Of a DNA stretch of 50,100 nt, positions 16,980 through 24,312 are shown piece by piece; the first letter of the stretch is position 1, and every line of letters begins with the position of its first letter. The notes under the pieces are model-generated. The model was not told where the DNA came from. It saw nothing but the letters and a program-made list of their open reading frames with translations, and searched no databases. Source of the DNA: Alistipes sp. UBA928. GTDB lineage: Bacteria > Bacteroidota > Bacteroidia > Bacteroidales > Rikenellaceae. A program made the position numbers and the translations under genes. The stretch spans positions 1-50,100 of the forward strand of contig DBDQ01000012.1 in assembly GCA_002293665.1 (NCBI GenBank), written 5' to 3'.

Positions 16980-17660
16980 CTATTCCGGCTGATACTCAGA
17001 AAATGTCTTGTCCTTATAGAACACCACTATGCGCTCGATCGAGGCCGACTTTGTGAATCCACCCGATTGATACATCGCCTGTTGCATGACCGGTTGCAAA
17101 GGCTGTTGTTGCGCCTGCGGGGAGTGTTGCTGCATTTGCGGAGGGTGCTGTGCGTTTTGCAGCCCCGTGTGCGTTCCCGAATGATCGGCATAACCGCCTG
17201 AGTGACTACCCGATTGTCCGTTCTGATGACCGGGGCCGGGGTCAGGGCCTAAACCAATGCCTGAACCAATACCTGAACCAATACCTAAACCGAAATTGGA
17301 GCCACCTGCATGGCCCGGTCCGGCCGAAGGTATTATATCGGCATTATCGGGCCCGAAAAGCCCTCCCGAGGCCACCGCACTGCCTGAATTTCCTGAGGCA
17401 CCTGCGTTTTTAGTGCCGCTCGAACTTCCGGCAGCCTTGTTTTTGATCTCATCACGATACATCGGCCCCTTGTCGAGTAGGAGCCAGTCGGGATTGATCT
17501 GCGGGAAACGTTGCAGGAGTTTTAGCAGAAAGTCGAAACTCGGTTTGTTTCGTCCGCTCATTATATGCGAAATGCCCGACGCCTGAATTCCAAGTATCTC
17601 GGCGAGACGAGTGGAATTGATTCCCTCGTGTTTCATCAGTTGCCTCAATTTTCCTTCCAT
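16980..17660 (-). CDS. XRE-family HTH regulator with low-complexity linker
   Basis: 226 residues. Residues 1-65 are a Cro/CI-type helix-turn-helix (STRLAEILGIQASGISHIMSGRNKPS, with INPDWLLLDKGPM next), a type found in Bacteroidetes. Residues 75-205 are low complexity: Gly-Ile/Gly-Ser repeats from a 12-bp DNA repeat, then Pro/Gln/His-rich sequence. The last 20 residues, ERIVVFYKDKTFSEYQPE, look structured. It probably represses its own gene, since three nested inverted repeats surround its promoter. It has no phage genes beside it. The linker may tether or phase-separate the two ends; that is speculation. Target genes are unknown. Confidence 0.82.
   Translation of the reverse strand: MEGKLRQLMKHEGINSTRLAEILGIQASGISHIMSGRNKPSFDFLLKLLQRFPQINPDWLLLDKGPMYRDEIKNKAAGSSSGTKNAGASGNSGSAVASGGLFGPDNADIIPSAGPGHAGGSNFGLGIGSGIGSGIGLGPDPGPGHQNGQSGSHSGGYADHSGTHTGLQNAQHPPQMQQHSPQAQQQPLQPVMQQAMYQSGGFTKSASIERIVVFYKDKTFSEYQPE
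17248..17295. repeat. Four 12-bp repeats inside the XRE linker
   Basis: Four tandem units near CCTGAACCAATA (17248, 17260, 17272, 17284), units two and three identical. On the coding minus strand they encode Gly-Ile-Gly-Ser type dipeptides. Unit length is a multiple of three, so copy-number change would keep frame. The half-unit GAACCA is the same as the uvrA hexamer at 32211-32270. Confidence 0.85.
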
Positions 17661-17672
17661 TTTCCCGATTTT

Positions 17673-17726
17673 TTTACAAAGATAAATAATTATTTTTGTA
17701 AATCAAAATTTACATTTACAAATGTA
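17673..17726 (-). promoter_or_regulatory. XRE gene promoter with nested operator-like palindromes
   Basis: On the minus strand TTTG (17707-17704) is 19 bp before TATCTTTG (17684-17677), a textbook Bacteroidetes promoter; the ATG is 17 bases past the -7 box. Three inverted repeats sit on it: TTTACAAA/TTTGTAAA (17673-17680 and 17695-17702) bracketing the -7 box, GTAAAT-CAAA-ATTTAC (17698-17713) across the -33 box, and TACATTT-AC-AAATGTA (17711-17726) just upstream. All use a TTTAC/GTAAA or ATTTAC half-site. Autorepression by the XRE protein is the natural inference. Confidence 0.7.
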
Positions 17727-18652
17727 TCTACCAGGCACGTTCGAAGGGCATTACAAGTGTAACCATACAACCACCTGCCGCTATTGCGCATCATAATTAT
17801 CTGATGCAATTATGAACATAAAGAGGCATAAACAACTGATTATAACCACATTAGTACACTAATATCGATGCAAATACCGCTCTTCCGCCACAGATCCTAA
17901 CGATGCACGCGACATTTACGCTAAATCAAAGCTTTATATAACCGACATAACATACTGATTAACTGCAATTAATCGCAATATGTCATAATCATAAGCTATG
18001 CCTTGTATTTCCTTGCGGACGGCACGATGCAACATTGTGAAGTGATTACAATATGACAATTAATATCTGCCGTCAACGTTACATCCGTCATAATGATCCG
18101 CAAAACCCCTGCGTTACATCCGTAACATCAGCCTCACAAATGTAATTCCTCGTTCTTTTTACGGATGTAACAAGACAACGGACTTGCGAACAATCATTGA
18201 AGATGTTGAAACGCCGTGATTATGTTAAATGAAGCCATGGCCGTCATACACCTCGCTTATTATCAGCGACTTGCGCAGCTAAGGCCCCTGCCCTCACGAA
18301 AAAATCATTTTTTGCAAAAAAAACCGGCAATTACGCCGTTTCACAGATTGCAGTCCACTCCGATTTTGCAAACCCCGACACGATCCGGTGCTACCCTTTC
18401 ACCCTGCATAACCCAAAGCTCGAAGTAAGTAAAACAACGGGCTTAATGTACAAGCATAGGGAATCAGTCCAAAAGACGAACGGTTCGAGAGGCTACAACA
18501 AGCGGCGAGGCCGTACACTTCCGCCGACCCGCACAATCGCGACAGAAGAAAGCCAAGGAACTTAAGCCCGTATGTCGAGGGAATTTTGTAATTTTACTAC
18601 GTTGCAGAACGTAACAAACGAAAATGACAGGTAAGGAGCAGACGCAAAATAG
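17727..18652. other. Gene-free stretch with dense short inverted repeats
   Basis: No convincing gene on either strand. Seen: CATAATT/AATTATG and GCATCA/TGATGC interlocked at 17788-17814; the palindrome ATTAGT-AC-ACTAAT at 17850-17863; a repeated GTTACATCCGT motif (see 18077-18171); and CGGGCTTAA (18438-18446) matched in reverse at 18562-18570, bounding 133 bp. The left half is AT-rich unlike the core genome. An open frame at 18216-18428 has no family features. It may be a regulatory region, an eroded element, or hold a small RNA; nothing decides between these. Confidence 0.6.
18077..18171. repeat. GTTACATCCGT repeats, two direct and one inverted
   Basis: CGTTACATCCGT occurs at 18077-18088 and 18112-18123, and the reverse complement ACGGATGTAAC at 18161-18171. 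The second copy is extended to GTTACATCCGTAACATC, with its own half-site inversion. Spacing of 35 and about 49 bp is near multiples of the helical turn for the first pair only. Looks like a cluster of binding sites for an unidentified protein. Confidence 0.6.
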
Positions 18653-18660
18653 TACCTTTG
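18653..18660 (+). promoter_or_regulatory. -7 box of the AT-rich gene
   Basis: TACCTTTG, perfect TAnnTTTG, 18 bases before the ATG at 18679. No clear -33 element at 19-21 bp. The start point would leave a leader of about 12 bases. Confidence 0.6.
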
Positions 18661-18678
18661 TAAAAAAATAATCAGATA

Positions 18679-19188
18679 ATGAGAAATGAGAATTTTATAG
18701 ACGCTTTAATAGCGGACTCAAAAAGTGATTTTATTCTTTCTAAAGATGACATCTATAGCAAATTAATTGGAGAATGGGATGTTATCTGGGTTGAAAATGA
18801 AGGTACAAATAATGAAAGAAAAGTAAAAGGCGAATGGCTATTCTCAAGGATACTTGAAGGAATGGCAATTCAAGATATGTTCATTGTACCCTCTCGTACT
18901 GAAAGAAAAATAAATCCACAACCAGACGGAGAATATGGCACGACCATTAGGATATATAATCCGAACACCAATAATTGGGATATTTATTATGGATGTACTG
19001 GTTATGCATTCCGATTGGAGGGGAAAAAGGAAGGAGAATCAATAGTTCACACTGAAATTACAGAAGGAAAAATGAAATGGGTAATCTCGGATATTACCGA
19101 AAACAGTTTTAAATGGGAAAAGCTTATTTGTGATAATACCGGAATATGGAATTTAGAAGGTCTCGTCTATGCAAAACGAAAACAATAA
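18679..19188 (+). CDS. AT-rich uncharacterised protein, lipocalin-like (DUF1579-like) pattern
   Basis: 169 residues, soluble, no signal. The pattern is like calycin/DUF1579 barrels: LIGEWDVIWVENEG near 29-43, VKGEWLFSRILEGMAIQD, then strands around GTTIRIYNPNTNNWDIYYG and KWEKLICDNTGIWNLEG near the end. Such proteins are often described as possible small-molecule binders, but no function is established. Codon use is strikingly A/T-rich (AAA, GAA, AAT, ATT) against GC-rich neighbours, pointing to recent transfer, perhaps from a low-GC gut bacterium. It has a host-type promoter box. It stands alone, facing the HIT gene. The family call is tentative. Confidence 0.65.
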   Translation: MRNENFIDALIADSKSDFILSKDDIYSKLIGEWDVIWVENEGTNNERKVKGEWLFSRILEGMAIQDMFIVPSRTERKINPQPDGEYGTTIRIYNPNTNNWDIYYGCTGYAFRLEGKKEGESIVHTEITEGKMKWVISDITENSFKWEKLICDNTGIWNLEGLVYAKRKQ

Positions 19189-19224
19189 AGATACTCTTAT
19201 ATGCCAAAGTTGTAGGATGCCTAA

Positions 19225-19404
19225 TTATGGGGGGAATGGAGGATAAAGCACAAAACCCTGCCCGGAGCAGATGGGATAGGTAAAAATGTTGTTGTAGGAG
19301 TGCAGGTTGTGTCCTATTTGAGGGAGGTATGGTTACGTGATAATAGGAAAACTCTTAACCCTCTACAACAAAAGAACGAAAATCGGTTGATCGGTTCGCA
19401 ATAG
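19225..19404 (+). pseudogene. Relic open frame without start codon
   Basis: After a TAA at 19222-19224 a frame stays open for 59 codons to TAG at 19402-19404, with no ATG at its start. The product includes SYLREVWLRDNRKTLNPL and ends NRLIGSQ. It looks like the C-terminal end of a lost protein, but I do not recognise it. With the AT-rich gene just upstream it may be debris of one transfer event. Chance openness cannot be excluded. Confidence 0.3.
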
Positions 19405-19474
19405 AATAAGAGCAAGCAATGTATTGAATTGCAATGCAGTCGGCGGCTTACCTCACCTCAAACTTCAGGTTACA

Positions 19475-19873
19475 TCACATAGCCAATTTTGCAGCAAGCG
19501 AGGCAAACTCATCGGGCGACAGTTTCTCGCGTGGAGCCCGAAAATCGACATCGGCCTCGGAGTCGATCGGCACGAGATGGATGTGAACATGCGGCACTTC
19601 GAGACCCAAAACCACCGTCGCCACGCGCGCACAACCCGTCACCTCACGGATGCGGGCGGCAACACGTTTCGCAAACACCATCATAGCCGACAGAGTCTCA
19701 TCGTCGAGATCGAAAATATAGTCAAGTTCCTCTCCTTCGGCAAATTTAGGCACAACCAAAGTGTGCCCCGCACGAAGCGGATTAATGTCCAGAAACGCGT
19801 AAAACCGATCATCCTCAGCCACCTTGTAGCTCGGGATCGCTCCCTGAATGATTTTCGTAAATATCGTTGCCAT
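19475..19873 (-). CDS. HIT family nucleotide hydrolase (HinT-like)
   Basis: 132 residues, typical HIT length. IFTKIIQGAIPSYKV opens the fold, INPLRAGHTLVVPK is the nucleotide-binding strand, and HVHIHLVP near 94-101 is the histidine triad. Members hydrolyse purine nucleoside phosphoramidates or AMP conjugates in the cytosol. The last residues extend a little beyond the core. It lies downstream of the anchored protein gene (65 bp) and probably ends the rel transcript group. Substrate is unknown. Confidence 0.92.
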   Translation of the reverse strand: MATIFTKIIQGAIPSYKVAEDDRFYAFLDINPLRAGHTLVVPKFAEGEELDYIFDLDDETLSAMMVFAKRVAARIREVTGCARVATVVLGLEVPHVHIHLVPIDSEADVDFRAPREKLSPDEFASLAAKLAM

Positions 19874-19938
19874 AAACAGTTATGAATTTTCGCGTCTCAA
19901 AATGAATATTTTGCGCGTAACCTTACACTGAGTCATAT

Positions 19939-20673
19939 TCAGGCGGAAATAGCCGATCGGCCGAATCCTTCGCCGGCGCCCGAAACATATTTCGGATTGA
20001 GTATCTCAGCCTCGATCACGGCGCGACGAAGGTCGAAATCGCCACCCAAAAGCTCCTGCAACGTGATCGACCTGGTATCGGCCGCCCGGTCTGCCGACAA
20101 ATCCTGAGCGGCAACACCCGCAGCCGCGGCAACACCCGATCCCGCAACACTACCCGGAACCGTAGCTGCCGCCAAAGACGAACGACGGGCCCGTTGATCC
20201 GCAAGTCGCTCGTAAGCAGTCACTTCATCCTCCAGCGTTTCGACGCTGTGCGCCTCATCGTACTCCTCCTCGAGCGAGTAATAGTCCTCGGAAGTGGCGG
20301 CCGATTGCGACGACGTCACGGGCCACGAGATGGTGGGCTTCCGCCCCTCGGCTACCGTGGGCGACGGCTGCTCGTTCAACTGACGCGAGAGCTCCTCTAA
20401 AACACGGCCGAACGCGCCTCCGGCGGCAGGATTGGAGCCCTGGCCCGCCATACCGGCACCTGTGCCCCAACTCGTCCCGGAACTCTGCCCGGCAGGAGTT
20501 TGCCTGGCAACGGTCTGCTGAGTGGTTCTGGTCGTGGCGGTTCTTGATGCGGCGGCCTTGGCAGCGGCTTTGCGCGCCTCTTCTTCGCGTTTCTTTTTGG
20601 CCTTCTTGGCCGACGATGCTATACTGATGCCGATCATAGCGGCCCAAAATATCCAAATCAGAACACCTTCCAT
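19939..20673 (-). CDS. Anchored low-complexity protein, function unknown
   Basis: 244 residues. One N-terminal membrane helix (about 3-22, VLIWIFWAAMIGISIASS) is followed by a Lys/Arg/Glu/Ala-rich helix (23-45), a Thr/Gln/Gly/Ala-rich disordered middle, and an acidic patch YYSLEEEYDEAHSVETLEDE near 127-146. The C-terminus has a likely structured motif LLGGDFDLRRAVIEAEILNP around 210-229. The N-in anchored layout suggests a cytoplasmic-facing scaffold. It lies between rel and the HIT gene, same strand. I do not recognise a domain; similar anchored proteins with a conserved short tail occur in Bacteroidetes. Confidence 0.65.
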   Translation of the reverse strand: MEGVLIWIFWAAMIGISIASSAKKAKKKREEEARKAAAKAAASRTATTRTTQQTVARQTPAGQSSGTSWGTGAGMAGQGSNPAAGGAFGRVLEELSRQLNEQPSPTVAEGRKPTISWPVTSSQSAATSEDYYSLEEEYDEAHSVETLEDEVTAYERLADQRARRSSLAAATVPGSVAGSGVAAAAGVAAQDLSADRAADTRSITLQELLGGDFDLRRAVIEAEILNPKYVSGAGEGFGRSAISA

Positions 20674-20797
20674 ATCTTATTGTTTTTTTATAATTTACTA
20701 TCTCTCACGCGATGACGTTCGGGCTCCGTTCGGCACCTGCAAAATCCGCCGTGGCCGTTACCACCCGCCGGCGTTCCGGCCCGTTACCATCACCCGT

Positions 20798-23041
20798 CTA
20801 ACTGTTAATTCGCTGGGCTTTGTCGACGCCCTTTATCTTTTTTATCTTTGCTATGACGGCGTTCAGGTCATCGGTGCTGGTGACGTAAAGACTGATCTCG
20901 CCCTCGAATATACCGTCATGGCTCTGAATCTTCAATTCGCGTATATTGATATTAAGTTCACCGGTGATCACTCCCACCAAATCGAGCAGTATCCCCACCC
21001 GGTCGATGCCCTGAAGCGACACGATCGACAGGTACGACATCGCCTTGTGGGATGACCAGCGAATACCTGTAACTATATTTTCGCCGTGCGACGAGGCAAG
21101 GCGCGTAAGCTCACTGCAACTCGTCTTGTGAACTATGATCTTGCCCGACACCGGATCGCGATAGCCGGTCACATCGTCGCCCGGAATGGGAATGCAGCAC
21201 TCGGCGATCTCGAAACGCTGCCCGCCGCCCGACTTGCCTTCCTGCCCGTCGTCCTCCTCCCAGTCTCTGCGGCCTACCACCATTCCGTTGTCGCGTTCAC
21301 TCTTGTTACCCTGAAACAACGTCCAGAATTTCAGATATTTGCTTGCCGAGTTTTGGCGCAGTATATCCTGCAGTCCGTCGAGCGTTATCACTCCCGCGCC
21401 GAGGTTGCGATAAAATTCATCCTTGGTGCTGCTGCCGTAGGCAGGCAGAAGCTTTCTAAAAACTCTCGCACTAGGGGTAATGCCCAATTCCGCCATGCGC
21501 GCCTCGAACAGTTCGCGACCATGCTCGATGCTCTCCTGTCGGTTGCGGCGCAAGTAGTTCTTAATGTAGTTCTTAGCTTTGGAAGTAGCCACATGGTCGA
21601 GCCACTCCACGGTGGGAGCGGCGCTTTTCGAGGTGAGCACTTCGATCTGGTCGCCGCTCTTCAACTGTGTGTAGATCGACTCCATCTTGTGGTTGATCTT
21701 CGCACCTATCGCTTTGAGGCCCAACTTACTGTGTATATCGAACGCAAAATCGAGTACCGTGGCCCCTTTCTGCAGGTGGCGGCTCTCCCCTTTAGGCGTG
21801 AAAACCACGATCTCGCCTATGTAGAGCGAACGCTGGAAATTATCGAGAAAATCGACCGCGCTCTCCGTCGGGCTGCTCAGTGCCTCGCGAATCCGTCCCA
21901 ACCAGTTGTCGAACTTCTCGTCCGTCGTAAGTTCTTCGTCTTCTGTCAGATAGTTGTGTTTCCAATGGGCGGCGACCCCTTGTTCGGCCACCTCGTTCAT
22001 CCTTTCGGAACGTATCTGCACCTCCACCCACAACCCCTCGGGGCCCATCACGGTGGTGTGCAATGCCTCGTAACCGTTTGCCTTGGGGTAAGTTATCCAG
22101 TCGCGCAGCCTGTCAGGCCGCGAGGGATAGATGTCGGTCACAAGTTCGTATATATACCAGCACTGGGTACGCTCCGAGATCACCGGCGAGGGCCGGAATA
22201 TGATCCTCACGGCAAACAGGTCGAATATATCCTCGAATGGCAGCTGTTTGGTCTGCATCTTGCGCCACACCGAGTATACGCTCTTGACGCGCCCCGAAAT
22301 CTCGAAATCGACGCCGTTTTCCTTCAGCCGCGCAATGATCGGCTCATCGAACCGTTCGATAAGCGCGGCGTGGCGCTGTTTTGTCTCTTCGAGTTTGGCT
22401 TCGATCGTATTGTATTCATCGGGAAAGCGATATTTGAGTGACAGGTCTTCGAGTTCGCTCTTGATGGCGTGAAGCCCGAGCCGGTAGGCCAACGGGGCGA
22501 ACAGATATATCGTTTCGGAGGTGATCTTCACCTGTTTTTCGCGCGGCATCGCCCCTAGGGTACGCATGTTGTGGAGACGGTCGGCGATCTTGATCAGTAT
22601 CACGCGAACATCGTCGAGCAGCGTGAGCAACATTTTGCGGAACGATTCGGCCTGTTCGCTCGTGTCGGCGTTGAACACGCCCGAGATTTTGGTCAGTCCG
22701 TCGACCATCGAGGCGATCTTGGGGGTGAACATGCGCGAGACGTCTTCCACGGATATGTCGGCGTCCTCCACCACGTCGTGCAGCAACGACGCCACCACCG
22801 ATTTCGTGCCCAGCCCGATCTCCACGACGCAAATTCTCGCCACAGCTATCGGGTGGGTGATGTAAGGCTCGCCCGATCGTCGCCGCACTCCCTTGTGCGC
22901 CTCAAGGGCCACCTCGAAAGCACGCGAAACGAGCGCCCGGTCGTCATCGTAGCGAAATACTCCCTTCTCCTCGCACGCCGCAATCAGATCGTCGAACCTC
23001 TCGGCAATCAGCCTTTCATCATCTTTCGTGTAGTCCGCCAT
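20798..23041 (-). CDS. rel: Bifunctional (p)ppGpp synthetase/hydrolase
   Basis: 747 residues from the ATG at 23041; the frame extends upstream but that part is recA in another frame. Domains in order: HD hydrolase (about 45-200; THPIAVARI, LLHDVVED, IKIADRLHNMRTL), synthetase (about 240-350; DIFDLFAVRIIFRP, YEALHTTVMG, catalytic Glu in EVQIRSERMNE), TGS (about 400-460; VVFTPKGE), a Cys-containing RIS/zinc-finger region (ECCIPIPGDDV) and a C-terminal ACT domain. The intact HDxxED suggests hydrolysis works as well as synthesis. It starts 14 bp after the recA stop. It controls the stringent response in the cytosol on ribosomes. Confidence 0.95.
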   Translation of the reverse strand: MADYTKDDERLIAERFDDLIAACEEKGVFRYDDDRALVSRAFEVALEAHKGVRRRSGEPYITHPIAVARICVVEIGLGTKSVVASLLHDVVEDADISVEDVSRMFTPKIASMVDGLTKISGVFNADTSEQAESFRKMLLTLLDDVRVILIKIADRLHNMRTLGAMPREKQVKITSETIYLFAPLAYRLGLHAIKSELEDLSLKYRFPDEYNTIEAKLEETKQRHAALIERFDEPIIARLKENGVDFEISGRVKSVYSVWRKMQTKQLPFEDIFDLFAVRIIFRPSPVISERTQCWYIYELVTDIYPSRPDRLRDWITYPKANGYEALHTTVMGPEGLWVEVQIRSERMNEVAEQGVAAHWKHNYLTEDEELTTDEKFDNWLGRIREALSSPTESAVDFLDNFQRSLYIGEIVVFTPKGESRHLQKGATVLDFAFDIHSKLGLKAIGAKINHKMESIYTQLKSGDQIEVLTSKSAAPTVEWLDHVATSKAKNYIKNYLRRNRQESIEHGRELFEARMAELGITPSARVFRKLLPAYGSSTKDEFYRNLGAGVITLDGLQDILRQNSASKYLKFWTLFQGNKSERDNGMVVGRRDWEEDDGQEGKSGGGQRFEIAECCIPIPGDDVTGYRDPVSGKIIVHKTSCSELTRLASSHGENIVTGIRWSSHKAMSYLSIVSLQGIDRVGILLDLVGVITGELNINIRELKIQSHDGIFEGEISLYVTSTDDLNAVIAKIKKIKGVDKAQRINS

Positions 23042-23055
23042 GCTTTTTTGCCACA

Positions 23056-24105
23056 CTACTCCTCGTCGGTCGTCTTTTTGCCGGCGGGCTTTTTTCCCTG
23101 CTGGTCGGCAGCCTTTATCGCTTCGAGCACCCGTGTTTCGATCTCGGCGGCGAGGGCCATATCGCGCGAGATCAACTCTTTCGTGGCATCCCTGCCCTGT
23201 CCCAACTTTCTGTCGCCGAACGAGTACCACGATCCGCTCTTTTTGACGATGTCGTTGTCGACAGCCAGATCGAGTATCTCGCCCGTGCGCGAAATTCCCT
23301 CGCCGTACATTATGTCAAATTCAGCCCTGCGGAACGGTGGCGCCACTTTGTTCTTCACCACCTTCACTTTGGTGAGGTTGCCCATCACATCGTCGCCGTC
23401 CTTTATGGCGGTCGACTTGCGGATGTCGATCCTCACGCTGGCGTAGAACTTGAGCGCGTTGCCACCGGTCGTGGTTTCGGGATTACCGTAAGCCACGCCG
23501 ATCTTTTCGCGCAACTGGTTGATGAAGATACACACGGTTTTGGTCTTTGCAATGCTCGATGTCAGTTTCCTGAGTGCCTGCGACATAAGCCGCGCCTGAA
23601 GGCCCACTTTAGCCTCGCCCATATCACCCTCGATCTCGGCTTTTGGGGTGAGCGCCGCCACAGAGTCGATCACCACTATGTCGATTGCGCCCGAGCGGAT
23701 CAGGCTGTCGGCTATCTCTAACGCCTGTTCGCCGCTGTCGGGCTGCGAGATGAGCAGGTTTTCTATATCTATACCCAACTTCTGGGCGTAGTAGCTGTCG
23801 AATGCGTGTTCGGCGTCGATGAACGCGGCGATCCCGCCCGCGCGCTGCGCCTCGGCTATGGCGTGCAGAGCGAGGGTCGTCTTACCGCTCGACTCGGGAC
23901 CGTAAATCTCGATCACCCTCCCTTTGGGGTAGCCACCCACTCCGAGGGCAATATCGAGCGTGAGCGATCCCGAAGGGATCACGGCCACCTCTTCGACGAC
24001 GTTTCCGTCCATCTTCATTATCGAACCTTTGCCGAAATCTTTCTCGATTTTCTGCATCACCGCGGCAAGAACTTTCATCTTGTCTGCGTTTACCTGTTGT
24101 GCCAT
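23056..24105 (-). CDS. recA: Recombinase RecA
   Basis: 349 residues, full length. Walker A GPESSGKTT near 69-77, Walker B region IVVIDSVAALTP, the L1/L2 loops around MSQALRKLTSSIAKT and NQLREKIGVAYGNPETTTGG. The C-terminal tail is short and mixed (GKKPAGKKTTDEE), less acidic than in E. coli. RecA forms filaments on single-stranded DNA for homologous repair and LexA cleavage. It is followed closely by rel and preceded by the dnaA terminator region. I see no clear LexA-type palindrome in the 200 bases upstream, nor a perfect TAnnTTTG box, so control is unclear. Confidence 0.98.
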   Translation of the reverse strand: MAQQVNADKMKVLAAVMQKIEKDFGKGSIMKMDGNVVEEVAVIPSGSLTLDIALGVGGYPKGRVIEIYGPESSGKTTLALHAIAEAQRAGGIAAFIDAEHAFDSYYAQKLGIDIENLLISQPDSGEQALEIADSLIRSGAIDIVVIDSVAALTPKAEIEGDMGEAKVGLQARLMSQALRKLTSSIAKTKTVCIFINQLREKIGVAYGNPETTTGGNALKFYASVRIDIRKSTAIKDGDDVMGNLTKVKVVKNKVAPPFRRAEFDIMYGEGISRTGEILDLAVDNDIVKKSGSWYSFGDRKLGQGRDATKELISRDMALAAEIETRVLEAIKAADQQGKKPAGKKTTDEE

Positions 24106-24204
24106 AGCGTAAAATAACGGGTTAAGTGGTTTATTTTGGTTTTTTATCTCGTAAAATTATGCATTTTTTGTGAAATAAAAAAATCCTCCCCCTTTCGCTG
24201 CAGA

Positions 24205-24263
24205 TTTTTTTGTCATCCCGACAGGACCGAATCCGAAATGGCTCTGTCAGGATGACAAAAAAA
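24205..24263. repeat. Long hairpin between recA and dnaA
   Basis: TGTCATCCCGACAG (24211-24224) pairs with CTGTCAGGATGACA (24244-24257) with one mismatch, extended by T's on the left pairing with A's on the right. The loop is 19 bases. Both flanks are consumed by the stem, so there is no free U-tract; it looks like a palindromic intergenic repeat more than a simple terminator. Its right arm shares bases with the dnaA terminator. Confidence 0.7.
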
Positions 24264-24285
24264 GTCAGGCACCCGCCTGACTTTT
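24254..24285 (-). terminator. dnaA terminator
   Basis: On the minus strand a GC-rich stem GTCAGGC/GCCTGAC with a four-base loop (24271-24274) is followed by seven T's (24263-24257), a classic Rho-independent terminator about 30 bases past the dnaA stop. The stem extends by A/T pairs on the outside. It should separate dnaA from recA-rel transcription. Confidence 0.88.
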
Positions 24286-24312
24286 CCCTTTCTACTTTCC
24301 CCTTTTTTAAAC

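Noticed and set aside
18216..18428. 70-codon open frame in the gene-free kilobase
   Set aside because: No recognisable domain, odd composition, no promoter box or overlap with neighbours; chance frame is likelier.
18478..18520. tRNA-like GGTTCGAGA segment
   Set aside because: Only the T-loop-like bases match; no acceptor, D or anticodon arms can be drawn.
23042..23230. N-terminal extension of the rel frame
   Set aside because: It overlaps the 3' end of recA out of frame; family homology begins at 23041.
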